DNA of 64,000 bases from the NCBI RefSeq assembly GCF_038007465.1, contig NZ_JBBOXF010000001.1:310001-374000 (forward strand). Reading direction: 5' to 3'. The first letter of the stretch is position 1. Each line of letters opens with the position of its first letter. The notes beneath the pieces are model-generated. The model was not told where the DNA came from. It ran no database searches and was given only the letters and a program-made list of their open reading frames with translations. Positions 51,973 through 60,937 of the stretch are shown one piece after another. The position numbers and the translations under genes are program-made. The stretch comes from Sporosarcina sp. FSL K6-1508. GTDB lineage: Bacteria; Bacillota; Bacilli; Bacillales_A; Planococcaceae.

Positions 51973-52927
51973 CGAAAGCCTCAGGATAAATGGCTTTCGC
52001 TATTTCTTCAAGCCCTTCAGCTAGGCGTGGACCTGTACGACTTGTGATATTTTCTTGAACTTGAACAACTGCTTTTTCTTTGATCGCCGTAATCGTATCG
52101 AAACCTGGGCGTGCATAAACGTCTGCAACTGCCGTTTCGATATAGTCATACAACACGATAATTACATCGGGATTACGGTTAACGATTTCTTCCGGAGCTA
52201 TCATAAACCAGTTTTCCTTATCAGCAGCAATATTTTCAGCACCAATCATTTCAAGCATCTGATCCATGAATGTATTTTTACCTGGTGTGTAAATATCTGG
52301 TGCTGGTGATGTTTCAACAAAAACTGTCTTTTTGTTTTCGACTGTTGCTGTTTTCGCCAATACTTCTTCTACTTTTGCTTTCATGTCCGTAATGATTTTC
52401 TCTGCCTCTACTGTTTTGCCAGTCGCTTGACCGATTGTTTCAATCGTTGTATACGTCTCTTCGAAGTTTGCTGCATTTTTTACAACAAAGACAGGAATTC
52501 CTGCGTCACGGATTTGTTGCAGTCCCGCTTCACCCTTTCCAAGTCCCGATTCATGCGCAAAAACGATTTCAGGATTCATCGATACGATTTTTTCGACGTT
52601 AAATTCCTGGCCGCCGATTTTCTCTTTTTCCGCTACTTCCGCGGGATAATCATCATAATCGTTTACGCCGACAACTTCATCAGCAAGACCTAGTTCAAAT
52701 AAAATTTCCGTGTTACTCGGTATCATCGAAACGATTGTTGCCGGTGCCGTTTCTAATGTGATTTCTTTGCCGACTGCGTCCGTGAGTGTCAACGGGAACT
52801 CGGCTGTGACCACTTCACTTTTCGGTGTTCCTTCCACTTTCGGCTTGTCTTGTGTTGCAGTTCCACATGCTGCGAGTAGGAATACTGCTAGGATAGCCGT
52901 CAACCCTAATTGCCAGATTTTCTTCAT
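51965..52927 (-). CDS. btuF: Cobalamin-binding lipoprotein
   Basis: 320-residue periplasmic-type binding protein anchored as a lipoprotein: signal peptide MKKIWQLGLTAILAVFLLAAC, lipobox LAAC. Two lobes with IVSMIPSNTEILFELGLADEV and a helical linker follow. First gene of the operon, 22 nt downstream of the riboswitch expression platform, with GGAGGAAAA before ATG 52927. Captures B12 or other corrinoids outside the membrane. Confidence 0.92.
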   Translation of the reverse strand: MKKIWQLGLTAILAVFLLAACGTATQDKPKVEGTPKSEVVTAEFPLTLTDAVGKEITLETAPATIVSMIPSNTEILFELGLADEVVGVNDYDDYPAEVAEKEKIGGQEFNVEKIVSMNPEIVFAHESGLGKGEAGLQQIRDAGIPVFVVKNAANFEETYTTIETIGQATGKTVEAEKIITDMKAKVEEVLAKTATVENKKTVFVETSPAPDIYTPGKNTFMDQMLEMIGAENIAADKENWFMIAPEEIVNRNPDVIIVLYDYIETAVADVYARPGFDTITAIKEKAVVQVQENITSRTGPRLAEGLEEIAKAIYPEAFGE

Positions 52928-52948
52928 GTTGTTTTCCTCCTGTTTAAT

Positions 52949-53217
52949 CCAAATAAAAATCCCCCGTAATTGCTACGGAGGAATAAGCTGAGTAAAAATC
53001 TAGACGTATAATGACGCCGATTTTCACCAATCCTATCCTCGTAGGGTACGTGTGATCCATAAAGGCAGGTCTCCTGGCTTGTGTTCATTGCTGATCGCGT
53101 CTTCCCGGAACTTTTCCAGTGACAAATTGCGACTAGCTCACACTTACAGTGGCGGGACCGCGCCGACATTGAATCGGCTTCCCTTTTAACCCCGTCTTTA
53201 ATACGAGGCACCTTTAT
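52949..53217 (-). promoter_or_regulatory. Cobalamin riboswitch with terminator
   Basis: Minus strand. The B12 box AAGCCAGGAGACCTGCC is at 53080-53064; the 5' part contains AAAGGGAAGCCG and GGTCCCGCCACTGTAA; closing P1 is ATAAAGG/CCTTTAT (53216 and 53059 ends). Downstream a terminator, CCTCCGTA/TACGGGGG followed by ATTTTTATTT (about 52985-52949), should form when B12 is bound and stop expression of btuF and the operon. Confidence 0.95.
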
Positions 53218-53245
53218 GTTTGGTATGTATTTTCGTCCAACATTC

Positions 53246-53273
53246 AGTATACTATAAATTTTCAATGTGTCGA
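53246..53273 (-). promoter_or_regulatory. Promoter of the cobalamin salvage operon
   Basis: Minus strand TCGACA (53273-53268), 16-nt spacer, TATACT (53251-53246), about 30 nt before the riboswitch. Confidence 0.7.
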
Positions 53274-53387
53274 TAGCGAGGGAGATTTGTAGATTTAGAT
53301 ATGTTGAATTAAAGAATCCCGTTGAATCTGTTGTGGTGCTTAATAATGAAAGAGTTGTAATTAGGGGATGTGGATTGTAGATCGCTT

Positions 53388-53735
53388 GGCGCTTTGGGGA
53401 TGCCTCCCGCCATAAGCCTGGATTAGCGCTTCGCATCCAGTCTTACGGCTTCGGCGACCCCTTTGCCGCGCCTGCGCTAGGGCGTTGATTATCAGGAGAA
53501 AAGTGATTTTGAGTTGTATATGCCAAGACTATAAGGTGATTACTAGTTGATACTAATTATATTAAAGAAAGACGCACTCCCGATTGCAGATTTCATCGCA
53601 GCTAACGAAATGCTCTTTCTCACATGGACCATCCAGCGCAGGCGCGCCTTCGTGGTAGCCGGAGCGATAAGACTGAAAGTGGTCTTCTTTCTGGCTTATC
53701 GCGGGAGGCATCCACAAAGCGTCGAAGCGGTATTA
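53388..53735. repeat. Pair of inverted ~100-bp repeats
   Basis: Left arm (about 53390-53490) contains GCTTTGGGGATGCCTCCCG then AGTCTTACGGCTTCGG and CGCGCCTGCGCT. The right arm (about 53633-53735) is its reverse complement with scattered changes (GCTTTGTGGATGCCTCCCG, AGTCTTATCGCTCCGG, CGCGCCTGCGCTGG). The 140-bp centre is AT-rich. The layout is MITE-like, but no target duplication is evident. No gene in 53280-53850. Confidence 0.75.
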
Positions 53736-53853
53736 GCAGGATTTCTAATTCACTCCAGGTATTTGGACTTATTCAGCGGCCTTCCAAAAGCCCTTGTAAA
53801 GAGCATACGTCGTATTCATTTGTTCAACATATATAGAGTGAATATCTGCATGT

Positions 53854-53905
53854 GAAAAACGCCCTACTTGCGAGATAACAATCTCTCAAGTAGGGCGTTC
53901 AATTT
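53854..53905 (-). terminator. Intrinsic terminator after argS
   Basis: Stem AACGCCCTACTTG/CAAGTAGGGCGTT with an inner GAGAT/ATCTC pairing, T-run on the minus side. Confidence 0.92.
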
Positions 53906-53907
53906 TA

Positions 53908-55575
53908 TTACATCTTTTCTGGTGCAGAAACACCAATAAGTTTCAGCGCATTTGCGATTGTTGTGCGTGTGATTGTAATTAATGCTAGACGTGCTTCGGA
54001 CAATTCGCGGTTCTCTGGATCCAATACTTTTTCTGCGTTATAGAAGCTGTGGAAGGTTGCAGCAAGTTCTTGGATATAGGTTGCAACGCGGTGTGGAGAA
54101 CGGAGTCTCGCTGCGTCACTGATTATTTGTGGGAAGTCCCCGATTTTCTTCATTAATTCCAATTCTTTTTCAGCTTGTAATAAAGAAACATTGTCCACAG
54201 ATGCTGACATTCCGTTCTCTTTAGCTTGGCGCAAGATCGATGAAATCCGTGCATGCGCATATTGCGCGTAGTACACAGGGTTTTCATTCGACTGTGAAAT
54301 CGCCAGGTCTAGGTCGAAGTCCATTTGTGAATCGCCTGAACGCATTGCGAAGAAGTAGCGAACTGCATCCAAACCGACTTCTTCAACGAGTTCGCGCAAA
54401 GTTACAGCTTTCCCTGTACGCTTACTCATCTTGAATTTTTCTCCATCTTTATACAACTGAACCATTTGTGCGACGCTGACTTCGAGTGTGTCGTTGCCGT
54501 AGCCAAGTGCTTCAATTGCCGCTTTCATCCGCGGAATATAACCGTGGTGATCCGCACCCCAGATGTTAATAAGTTTATCGAACCCACGGAACAATTTGTC
54601 TTCATGGTATGCGATATCCGGTGTCAAATAAGTGTAGGTACCGTCATTTTTAATGAGCACACGATCTTTGTCATCGCCGAATGTTGTTGAACGGAACCAT
54701 GTAGCGCCGTCTTCTTCAAATACATGGCCGTTCGCACGTAATTTATCAAGAGCGACATCGATCTTACCGTTTTTATATAATGAGGTTTCCGAGAACCAGA
54801 CGTCAAACGACACTCGGAAATTGGCGAGGTCAGTCTTCAACTTCTCTAATTCATAATCAAGTCCGTATTGACGGAAGAACGTATAACGCTCTTCATCGGG
54901 CACATTGACGTATTTATCGCCGAATTCATCCGCAAGTATCTTCCCTAGCGTAATGATATCCTGCCCTTGGTAACCGTCTTCAGGCATTTCTTTATCCAAA
55001 CCAAGTGCCTGGAAATAGCGTGCTTCAACGGATTGTGCAAGGTTATGCACCTGGTTGCCCGCATCGTTAATATAATATTCACGCGCGACGTCATAGCCTG
55101 CAAAATCGAGGACGTTGCTTAAAGAGTCGCCTAGGGAAGCCCCGCGTGCATGTCCAAGATGAAGATCGCCTGTCGGATTGGCAGAAACGAATTCAACTTG
55201 GATTTTTTGGTTATTGCCGGAATTTGAACGGCCGTAGTTCTCACCTTGCTCAAGTACTGTCTTGACGATGTCACCTAAATAATCGGTTTTTAATTTGATA
55301 TTGATAAAACCAGGGCCTGCGATCTCAATTGAGTCAATCGAAGTGCCATCCGTATTTAACTTTTCAAGAATCGCTTCCGCAATTGCGCGTGGCGGCTTTT
55401 TCGCTGCCTTTGTTAATTGCATAGCGATATTCGTTGCATAATCGCCATTGTCTTTGTTATTAGGCGTTTCAAGCATAATGTCCGGGATAACCGTCTCATC
55501 TGCCAACCCCGCATCAAGTACCGCTTGACGGAGTGCTAATTTCACTTCATGTTGAATTTGTTCTACCGCGTTCAT
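53908..55575 (-). CDS. argS: Arginyl-tRNA synthetase
   Basis: Class I synthetase charging tRNA-Arg. 555 residues: N-terminal Arg-S additional domain (1-90), the HIGH-type motif ANPTGDLHLGHARGA, KMSK-type motif KFKMSKRTGKAVTLREL, and the C-terminal anticodon-binding DALR domain. It overlaps ywiB by 4 bp. Confidence 0.97.
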   Translation of the reverse strand: MNAVEQIQHEVKLALRQAVLDAGLADETVIPDIMLETPNNKDNGDYATNIAMQLTKAAKKPPRAIAEAILEKLNTDGTSIDSIEIAGPGFINIKLKTDYLGDIVKTVLEQGENYGRSNSGNNQKIQVEFVSANPTGDLHLGHARGASLGDSLSNVLDFAGYDVAREYYINDAGNQVHNLAQSVEARYFQALGLDKEMPEDGYQGQDIITLGKILADEFGDKYVNVPDEERYTFFRQYGLDYELEKLKTDLANFRVSFDVWFSETSLYKNGKIDVALDKLRANGHVFEEDGATWFRSTTFGDDKDRVLIKNDGTYTYLTPDIAYHEDKLFRGFDKLINIWGADHHGYIPRMKAAIEALGYGNDTLEVSVAQMVQLYKDGEKFKMSKRTGKAVTLRELVEEVGLDAVRYFFAMRSGDSQMDFDLDLAISQSNENPVYYAQYAHARISSILRQAKENGMSASVDNVSLLQAEKELELMKKIGDFPQIISDAARLRSPHRVATYIQELAATFHSFYNAEKVLDPENRELSEARLALITITRTTIANALKLIGVSAPEKM

Positions 55576-56015
55576 ATCGTTCCCTCCGTGTATGTAATAG
55601 TCAGGTTGTATGTTCCTAGAAGTGATTCTTCTGTATGCAAATCATAAATCACATTGAATCGGCCGCCTGAACGATCCTCATTCTCTGTAAAATCGAGTTT
55701 TTCCGTTTTGACAACTAAGTCAAACGTCGCTGGTCCACTGCCATATGTTCCTGGTCTTTCACCGGCTTTAACAAACGGCAACCGCATCGTAACAGCACCA
55801 CGGCGCATAATCAGTGCATTTGCAGAATCCAATTTCACGATTGTTTGGACTGAATTCCCACTTTGTTGTTCTTCATATTTCAAATAAGATTTGCCGGCTT
55901 TTTCAATCAGCAAACCTTTTGCATTCACTTCATGCTTCTCCTCGTCTAGACCGGGATGACGGATTGACGAATGAAGCTTAATCTTTACATATCGCTCTTT
56001 TTCCCGCGATTCCAT
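55572..56015 (-). CDS. ywiB: YwiB family protein (DUF1934)
   Basis: 147 residues, a small beta-barrel family of unknown function usually found directly before argS in Bacillales. Visible features: VKIKLHSSIRHPG, LKYEEQQSGNSVQTIVKL, RRGAVTMRLPFVKAG and the C-terminal GTYNLTITYTEG. Translational coupling to argS (ATGA overlap) suggests joint expression. Confidence 0.87.
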   Translation of the reverse strand: MESREKERYVKIKLHSSIRHPGLDEEKHEVNAKGLLIEKAGKSYLKYEEQQSGNSVQTIVKLDSANALIMRRGAVTMRLPFVKAGERPGTYGSGPATFDLVVKTEKLDFTENEDRSGGRFNVIYDLHTEESLLGTYNLTITYTEGTI

Positions 56016-56174
56016 ACACTCACTGTCCTTTTCATGAAAACATCTTCTTATTATATCCTTTTTACGGTATACATTTCAATCTATCCGAGCAATGCATGTT
56101 TTTACGTCGGTTCCGTTTAATCTGATTCCAAGCGTCGCATACTAGATGCAATGACACGGACGGGACGGGATCGT

Positions 56175-58232
56175 ATGCGACGGACAGTGTATGTGAAAAA
56201 GAAAAAAAGACGCACGACGTTACGGCGTTTGCTGCTATTAATAGTCACCATGATGATGGCGGCGCTGACCGTCTTCCTATCACTTAGGCTCTATGCACAA
56301 ATTACAGGTGCACCTTCTTTAAGTGTGCCCAAAGCTTCCGTCTTTCTCGATAAAAACGGCAAGCAAATTGGCGACCGTTTTTCTGTGGAAAGGCGGTACT
56401 GGGTCAGCCTTGATGAAATGTCCCCGTTTCTAATCGACGCGGTCGTTGCGACGGAAGACAAGAATTTTTATAATCATAACGGCTTTGACTATAGACGGAT
56501 TGCTGGCGCTCTATTAAAGGACGTGAAATCTGGACGTAAAGTGGAAGGTGCCAGCACAATCACCCAGCAATATGCGAAAAACTTGTATTTGACGTTCGAA
56601 AAAACGTGGACGCGGAAAATTAATGAAGCACTTTACGCCTATCGAATGGAAGTGTTTTATGAGAAAGATGTCATTTTAGAAGGCTATATGAACACGGTTT
56701 ACTTCGGTCATGGCATGTATGGTGTCGAGGCGGCAAGCAAGTTTTATTTCGGTAAGTCGGCAAAAGATTTAACCTTGGAAGAATCCGCCGTTATTACTGC
56801 CATCGCGAAAGGCCCTTCGATTTATTCGCCTATTGAAAATCCTGAGAAATCACGCGAACGGTCATTGTTAGTACTTTCGCTTATGGAGGCTCAAGGATAC
56901 ATTACTGCGCGGCAAGAAGAACGGGCGACAAACGAGCAGATCACGCTTAAAAACCGTGAATGGGCTGATACAAAGCGCGTAGCTCCTTATTTCCTTGATG
57001 AAGTATGGCGCGAAGCGGAAAAAGTGCTCACAGCAAAAGGACGATATCCTGCAGAAGGCGGTTGGACAATCCGAACAACGCTCGACCCACTCCATCAGCA
57101 AACTGCGGAAGAAATGATTGACAAATGGATGCCAGATAGTGGATTGCAAGTTGGATTCATGTCAATTGAGGCTGGCACAGGTGCAATCACATCGCTCGTA
57201 GGCGGGGTGAATTATACCGACAGCCCATTCAACCGGGCGACACAAGCAAAACGACAACCCGGCTCCGCCATGAAACCTATCTTATACGCCGCTGCTTTGG
57301 AAGATGGATTTAGCCCGCTTACATTTTTATCGACTGAAAAGACCATTTTCACATATGATGATGGGCGCTCGACGTATGAACCGAACAACGTGAACGGTAA
57401 ATTTGCCGGACACCCTATTTCTCTCGCACAAGCACTTGCTATTTCTGACAATATCTATGCAGTGAAAACACTTGAAGATATCGGCTATAAAAAATTCAGT
57501 AAAATGGCTGAACGTCTTGGAGTCGATGGTAAGTTCCCGGAATCACCTGCAACCGCACTTGGTACTTCGCTTGTTACGCTGTCCGATATGACGAATGCCT
57601 ATAATCGGATTGCTTCAGGCGGAATCGAAACAGTTCCAACGACAATTCTATCCATAACAGATGCGGAAGGGAAAACAATCTACGAACATCCGAAAATGAG
57701 TAAAAAACGTGTAATGAGTGAACAAGACGCATTTGTTCTAACCCACCTGATGACAGGCATGTTCGATCCCGTGTTCAATGATTATTCTTCTGCCACAGGG
57801 CTTTCGATGAGGCAAAAACAGACACGACCGTATGCCGCCAAGTCAGGTACAACCATTTCAGATCAATACTTAATTGGTTACACTCCATCGTTGACTGCCG
57901 GCATCTGGACTGGATTTGATGTCGGAGAGCAACTGACTGAAACGACAGATAAAGCGGCATCGAAAAAAATATGGATCGACTTCATGGAGACGGTCCATCG
58001 CGGCAAACCAGCCGAACCATTCATCCCACCAACCGGAGTTAACGGGGTTATCATTGACGTCGACACTGGTGGCATCGCTGTGAATGGATGCGACAAACAG
58101 CGGCTCGTTTATGTAAAAGAGAAGGATATGCCTCAAAAATTATGTACGGATAAAACGCTGCGTGAACAACGCTCTTCTGGTGAAGGCGATGGGAAGAAGT
58201 TCGAGCTGTTTCCATTTTCGTTTTTTGAGTGA
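56175..58232 (+). CDS. pbpG: Class A penicillin-binding protein (PbpG/PBP2d-like)
   Basis: Bifunctional peptidoglycan glycosyltransferase/transpeptidase. About 685 residues: a basic tail KKKKRRTTLRR, one membrane anchor (LLLLIVTMMMAALTVFLSL), GT51 domain with ATEDKNFYNHNGFDYR and EGASTITQQYAKNLY, then a transpeptidase with SAMK (nucleophile serine), SDN and KSGT motifs. Position between argS and ywhD matches B. subtilis pbpG, a forespore-expressed gene. ATG 56175 has GGGACGGG nearby; ATG 56151 is an alternative without a ribosome site. Confidence 0.92.
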   Translation: MRRTVYVKKKKRRTTLRRLLLLIVTMMMAALTVFLSLRLYAQITGAPSLSVPKASVFLDKNGKQIGDRFSVERRYWVSLDEMSPFLIDAVVATEDKNFYNHNGFDYRRIAGALLKDVKSGRKVEGASTITQQYAKNLYLTFEKTWTRKINEALYAYRMEVFYEKDVILEGYMNTVYFGHGMYGVEAASKFYFGKSAKDLTLEESAVITAIAKGPSIYSPIENPEKSRERSLLVLSLMEAQGYITARQEERATNEQITLKNREWADTKRVAPYFLDEVWREAEKVLTAKGRYPAEGGWTIRTTLDPLHQQTAEEMIDKWMPDSGLQVGFMSIEAGTGAITSLVGGVNYTDSPFNRATQAKRQPGSAMKPILYAAALEDGFSPLTFLSTEKTIFTYDDGRSTYEPNNVNGKFAGHPISLAQALAISDNIYAVKTLEDIGYKKFSKMAERLGVDGKFPESPATALGTSLVTLSDMTNAYNRIASGGIETVPTTILSITDAEGKTIYEHPKMSKKRVMSEQDAFVLTHLMTGMFDPVFNDYSSATGLSMRQKQTRPYAAKSGTTISDQYLIGYTPSLTAGIWTGFDVGEQLTETTDKAASKKIWIDFMETVHRGKPAEPFIPPTGVNGVIIDVDTGGIAVNGCDKQRLVYVKEKDMPQKLCTDKTLREQRSSGEGDGKKFELFPFSFFE

Positions 58233-58239
58233 GTTGGAT

Positions 58240-59035
58240 TTTGGTTGACGGGTGGATATGTGCGGTGGACGGCCAGTTATGAGCGCTGGACAGGTGGATA
58301 CGAGCGGTCTTCAACCACTTATGAGCGCTCGACGGGAGGATATGAGCGGTCTTCAACTGTTATGAGCGCTCGGCAGGAAGATACGAGCGGTCTTCAATCA
58401 CTTTTGAGCGCTCGGCAGGAAGATACGAGCGGTCTTCAATCACTTTTGAGCGCTTGGCGGGTGGATACGAGCGGTCTTCGGCCTGTTATGAGCGCTCGGC
58501 GGGTGGATACGAGCGGTCTTCAGCCTGATATGAGCGCTTGGCGGGTGGATATGAGCGGTCTTCAACCTGTTATGAGCGCTCGGCAGGAAGATATGTGCGG
58601 TCTTCAACCTGTTATGAGCGCTCGGCAGGTGGATACGGGCGGTCTTCTGCCTTTTATGAGCGCTCGGCGGGAAGATACGAGCGGTCTTCAACCACTTATG
58701 AGCGCTCGACGGGAGGATATGAGCGGTCTCTGCCTGTTATGAGCGCTCGGCGGGTGGATACGAGCGGTCTTCAACCACTTATGAGCGCTCGACGGGAGGA
58801 TACGAGCGGTCTTCAACCACTTATGAGCGCTCGGCAGGAAGATACGAGCGGTCTTCAACTGTTATGAGCGCTCGACGGGAAGATATGTGCGGTCTTCAAC
58901 CTGTTATGAGCGCTCGGCAGGTGGATATGAGCGGTCTTCAACTGTTATGAGCGCTCGGCGGGTGGATATGTGCGGTCTTCAACCTGTTATGAGCGCTCGA
59001 CGGGAGGATACGAGCGGTCTACAGCCTGATATGAT
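58240..59035. repeat. Large 21/42-bp-period array after pbpG
   Basis: About 18 dyads of 41-43 bp, each made of a TATGAGCGCTCGGCGGGTGGA-type half and a TACGAGCGGTCTTCAACCTGT-type half, so the basic period is about 21 bp. GAGCGCTC is itself a perfect 8-bp palindrome. The last unit reads TATGATCGGCTG, linking this array to those at 28.3 and 42.4 kb. It lies between the pbpG stop and its terminator and would be transcribed. Open frames across it are repeat artefacts. Confidence 0.92.
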
Positions 59036-59060
59036 CGGCTGCCCCTCATTCATTAAATTC

Positions 59061-59108
59061 AAAAAAGCTTTCCTCCCCCGAATTACTTCTGGGTTGGAAA
59101 GCTTTTTT
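59061..59108. terminator. Intrinsic terminator downstream of the pbpG array
   Basis: Stem AAAAAAGCTTTCC/GGAAAGCTTTTTT with a 22-nt loop, T-runs in both directions. The 180 bp between it and ywhD hold no gene. Confidence 0.88.
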
Positions 59109-59291
59109 ACCGTTCAAGGCGTCCTGTCGAATGGTGTATCGCGCTTGGGTTTGTTTGATAGACTATTCAGTAAGGAATGCACGATTCCGGTTGTCCTAGC
59201 TTACAATTGCAAGCTGTAATTTCAGTGTACTTCCTTTCAAGCCGACATTCAACCTCGGATGAAGAAGTATGCGGAATTTGTCACTTTTTGT

Positions 59292-59822
59292 TCACAACTC
59301 CGGAGAATCGACGCTCAAATCAATATGCAATTTCGGTTCGCTTCTATCCCACATTTCCTTATTATGAGTCATAAGGAAATCAGCTAGGATATGCTTTGAT
59401 TTATCATCCATATGATCCACGATAATATTTCGTTTCATCGATTTATCCATCCGGTTTACATGATCTGCCAGCACTTTATATCCTCGGCGTTTTTCACGAT
59501 TGACGACCATTTCACACGCCGTGACACCTGCATAATAAGGTCCTTCTTCGCGGAAATCAATTGTTACCCAGACAAGCCAGTATGGTTTTCCGCCTTCCGA
59601 ATCTTCACGATTCAGCGTAAATTTGACCCCGCGCTCCGTGTCACTTCTGGCATGCATCGCGCCGATTTCAATGCGTGCAACCCCTTCGTTAACGTCGATA
59701 ATAACAGGAGACACGTTTTCAAGTGACAATGATCCAATCCCGAACCCTTTGTGGCCGTCAGTCGGATCATCCTTTATAATTGTGAAACCCAATTTCTGCT
59801 TCGGTTTATTTTCATTTGGCAT
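59292..59822 (-). CDS. ywhD: YwhD family protein
   Basis: 176 residues, conserved in Bacillales, function unknown. Begins MPNENKPKQKLGFTIIKDDP at ATG 59822, chosen for GGAGGGG upstream; the open frame reaches 59984 but earlier residues are not conserved. Features: GIGSLSLENVSPVIID, IEIGAMHARSDTERGVKF and a basic, helical C-terminal half. Divergent from ywhB. Confidence 0.87.
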   Translation of the reverse strand: MPNENKPKQKLGFTIIKDDPTDGHKGFGIGSLSLENVSPVIIDVNEGVARIEIGAMHARSDTERGVKFTLNREDSEGGKPYWLVWVTIDFREEGPYYAGVTACEMVVNREKRRGYKVLADHVNRMDKSMKRNIIVDHMDDKSKHILADFLMTHNKEMWDRSEPKLHIDLSVDSPEL

Positions 59823-59890
59823 TTCTTCGTCCCCTCCAAATCTGATACTATATACACTATACCCAATAATTACGGGAAGGGGGAAATGAA

Positions 59891-60076
59891 ATGCCATACG
59901 TAACTGTAAAAATGCTTGAAGGCCGGACAGAAGAACAGAAACGGGCACTTTGTGAAAAAGTGACAGAAGCAGTCGCAGAAACAACAGGTGCTCCTGCTGG
60001 TAATGTTGTCGTCTTCATTGAAGAAATGCCAAAGAATCATTATGCTGTCGCTGGAAAACGTCTAAGCGATCAATGA
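59891..60076 (+). CDS. ywhB: 4-oxalocrotonate tautomerase family protein
   Basis: 61-residue tautomerase-fold protein. The catalytic N-terminal proline follows the initiator (MPYVTVKMLEGRTEEQKRAL), and an arginine is present at the expected position 12. The physiological substrate in Bacillales is not established; 2-hydroxymuconate is the model substrate. GGGAAGGGGG lies before the ATG. Divergently transcribed from ywhD. Confidence 0.9.
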   Translation: MPYVTVKMLEGRTEEQKRALCEKVTEAVAETTGAPAGNVVVFIEEMPKNHYAVAGKRLSDQ

Positions 60077-60090
60077 TCTTCAACACACTC

Positions 60091-60140
60091 AAAAGGCTGT
60101 CCCCTAACGGAATCTTTCCGCTCAAATGGGACAGCCTTTT
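60091..60140. terminator. Bidirectional terminator after ywhB
   Basis: Stem AAAAGGCTGTCCC/GGGACAGCCTTTT around a 24-nt loop; serves ywhB on plus and, after the repeats, ywgA on minus. Confidence 0.9.
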
Positions 60141-60149
60141 ATTATTGGC

Positions 60150-60420
60150 GACGCTTTCCGCTCTTCTTTATTGTCCAGACTTCAAGCGTCAGCCCCTCGA
60201 GTCGCTTCTGTCCTAATGATAAAGACAAAAAAGCGTCTTTATCATTAGGCCTTCCAGCGCTTTTCGGAGCTTAACAACGCTTTCCGCTCTTCTTTATTGT
60301 CCAGACTTCAAGCGTCAGCCCCTCGAGTCGCTTCTGTCCTAATGATAAAGACAAAAAAGCGTCTTTATCATTAGGCCTTCCAGCGCTTTTCGGAGCTTAA
60401 CAACGCTTTCCGCTCTTCTT
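60150..60420. repeat. Two tandem short-type structured repeats abutting ywgA
   Basis: Two essentially identical ~127-bp units plus the start of a third. Each has a perfect 15-bp stem CCTAATGATAAAGAC/GTCTTTATCATTAGG (60212-60226 with 60235-60249 in the first unit). Compared with the copies at 13.5 kb several pairs differ by compensatory changes. On the minus strand the array begins TAAAGAAGAGCGG, exactly at the ywgA stop codon. Confidence 0.9.
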
Positions 60421-60926
60421 TATTGAATTGCGTACGTTTGCATCTCGCTGATGAAATCAAACGCAGCCGTCATCTCTTCTTCGGAGAAGTTTAATTTATT
60501 TTTCACAATATGGACTTTGGCAATTTGCTCGTCCTTTTCGAGATGATCGAAGTATAGCAATGTCGAAACGAGCTCCAAGAAACGGGAACTCTTCACGTTC
60601 ATGCTATCGATGCAAGTACCCAGCATTTCGGGGGCTTCCTCTGCCATTTCTAGAAAGCCCGTGCCTTCGCCTGTCACTTGGTAGCTATATTGGACATAGG
60701 ATCCTTTGTCCGTACATTGTTCTGCCAGAAATCCCATTTCACATAATTCTTCAACGCGTAGCGTCAATTCCTCAGAATAGGGGCCGTACATATGTAGCTC
60801 ATATTTTTCGGCAAAAGAGAAATTCATTTTTTTTGCGATATAAATCATTTTCTGCAACTTTTTTCTGCCGGTTACTTCATTCGCAATTGAAATGAATTGC
60901 ACAATTTTAGCATGTTCTTGCAACAA
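60420..60926 (-). CDS. ywgA: YwgA family protein
   Basis: About 168 residues of a conserved Bacillales family of unknown function; LQKMIYIAKKMNFSFAEKYELHMYGPYSEEL suggests a small helical or winged-helix protein. TTG 60926 is preferred since TTAGGAG lies 8 nt before it; GTG 60935 would leave no spacing. It begins 11 bp after the ywfO stop, forming an operon. Its stop codon is shared with the adjoining repeat. Confidence 0.85.
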   Translation of the reverse strand: MLQEHAKIVQFISIANEVTGRKKLQKMIYIAKKMNFSFAEKYELHMYGPYSEELTLRVEELCEMGFLAEQCTDKGSYVQYSYQVTGEGTGFLEMAEEAPEMLGTCIDSMNVKSSRFLELVSTLLYFDHLEKDEQIAKVHIVKNKLNFSEEEMTAAFDFISEMQTYAIQ

Positions 60927-60937
60927 CTTACCCACTC

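Noticed and set aside
53547..53855. Plus-strand frame of 102 codons between argS and the riboswitch
   Set aside because: Overlaps the inverted repeat and argS terminator, lacks a ribosome site and family features.
58245..58867. Long plus-strand and minus-strand open frames with 14-residue repeats
   Set aside because: They are produced by a tandem array whose unit is near 42 bp (14 codons); several frames stay open at once, there is no ribosome site, and unit lengths of 41-43 bp break the frames.
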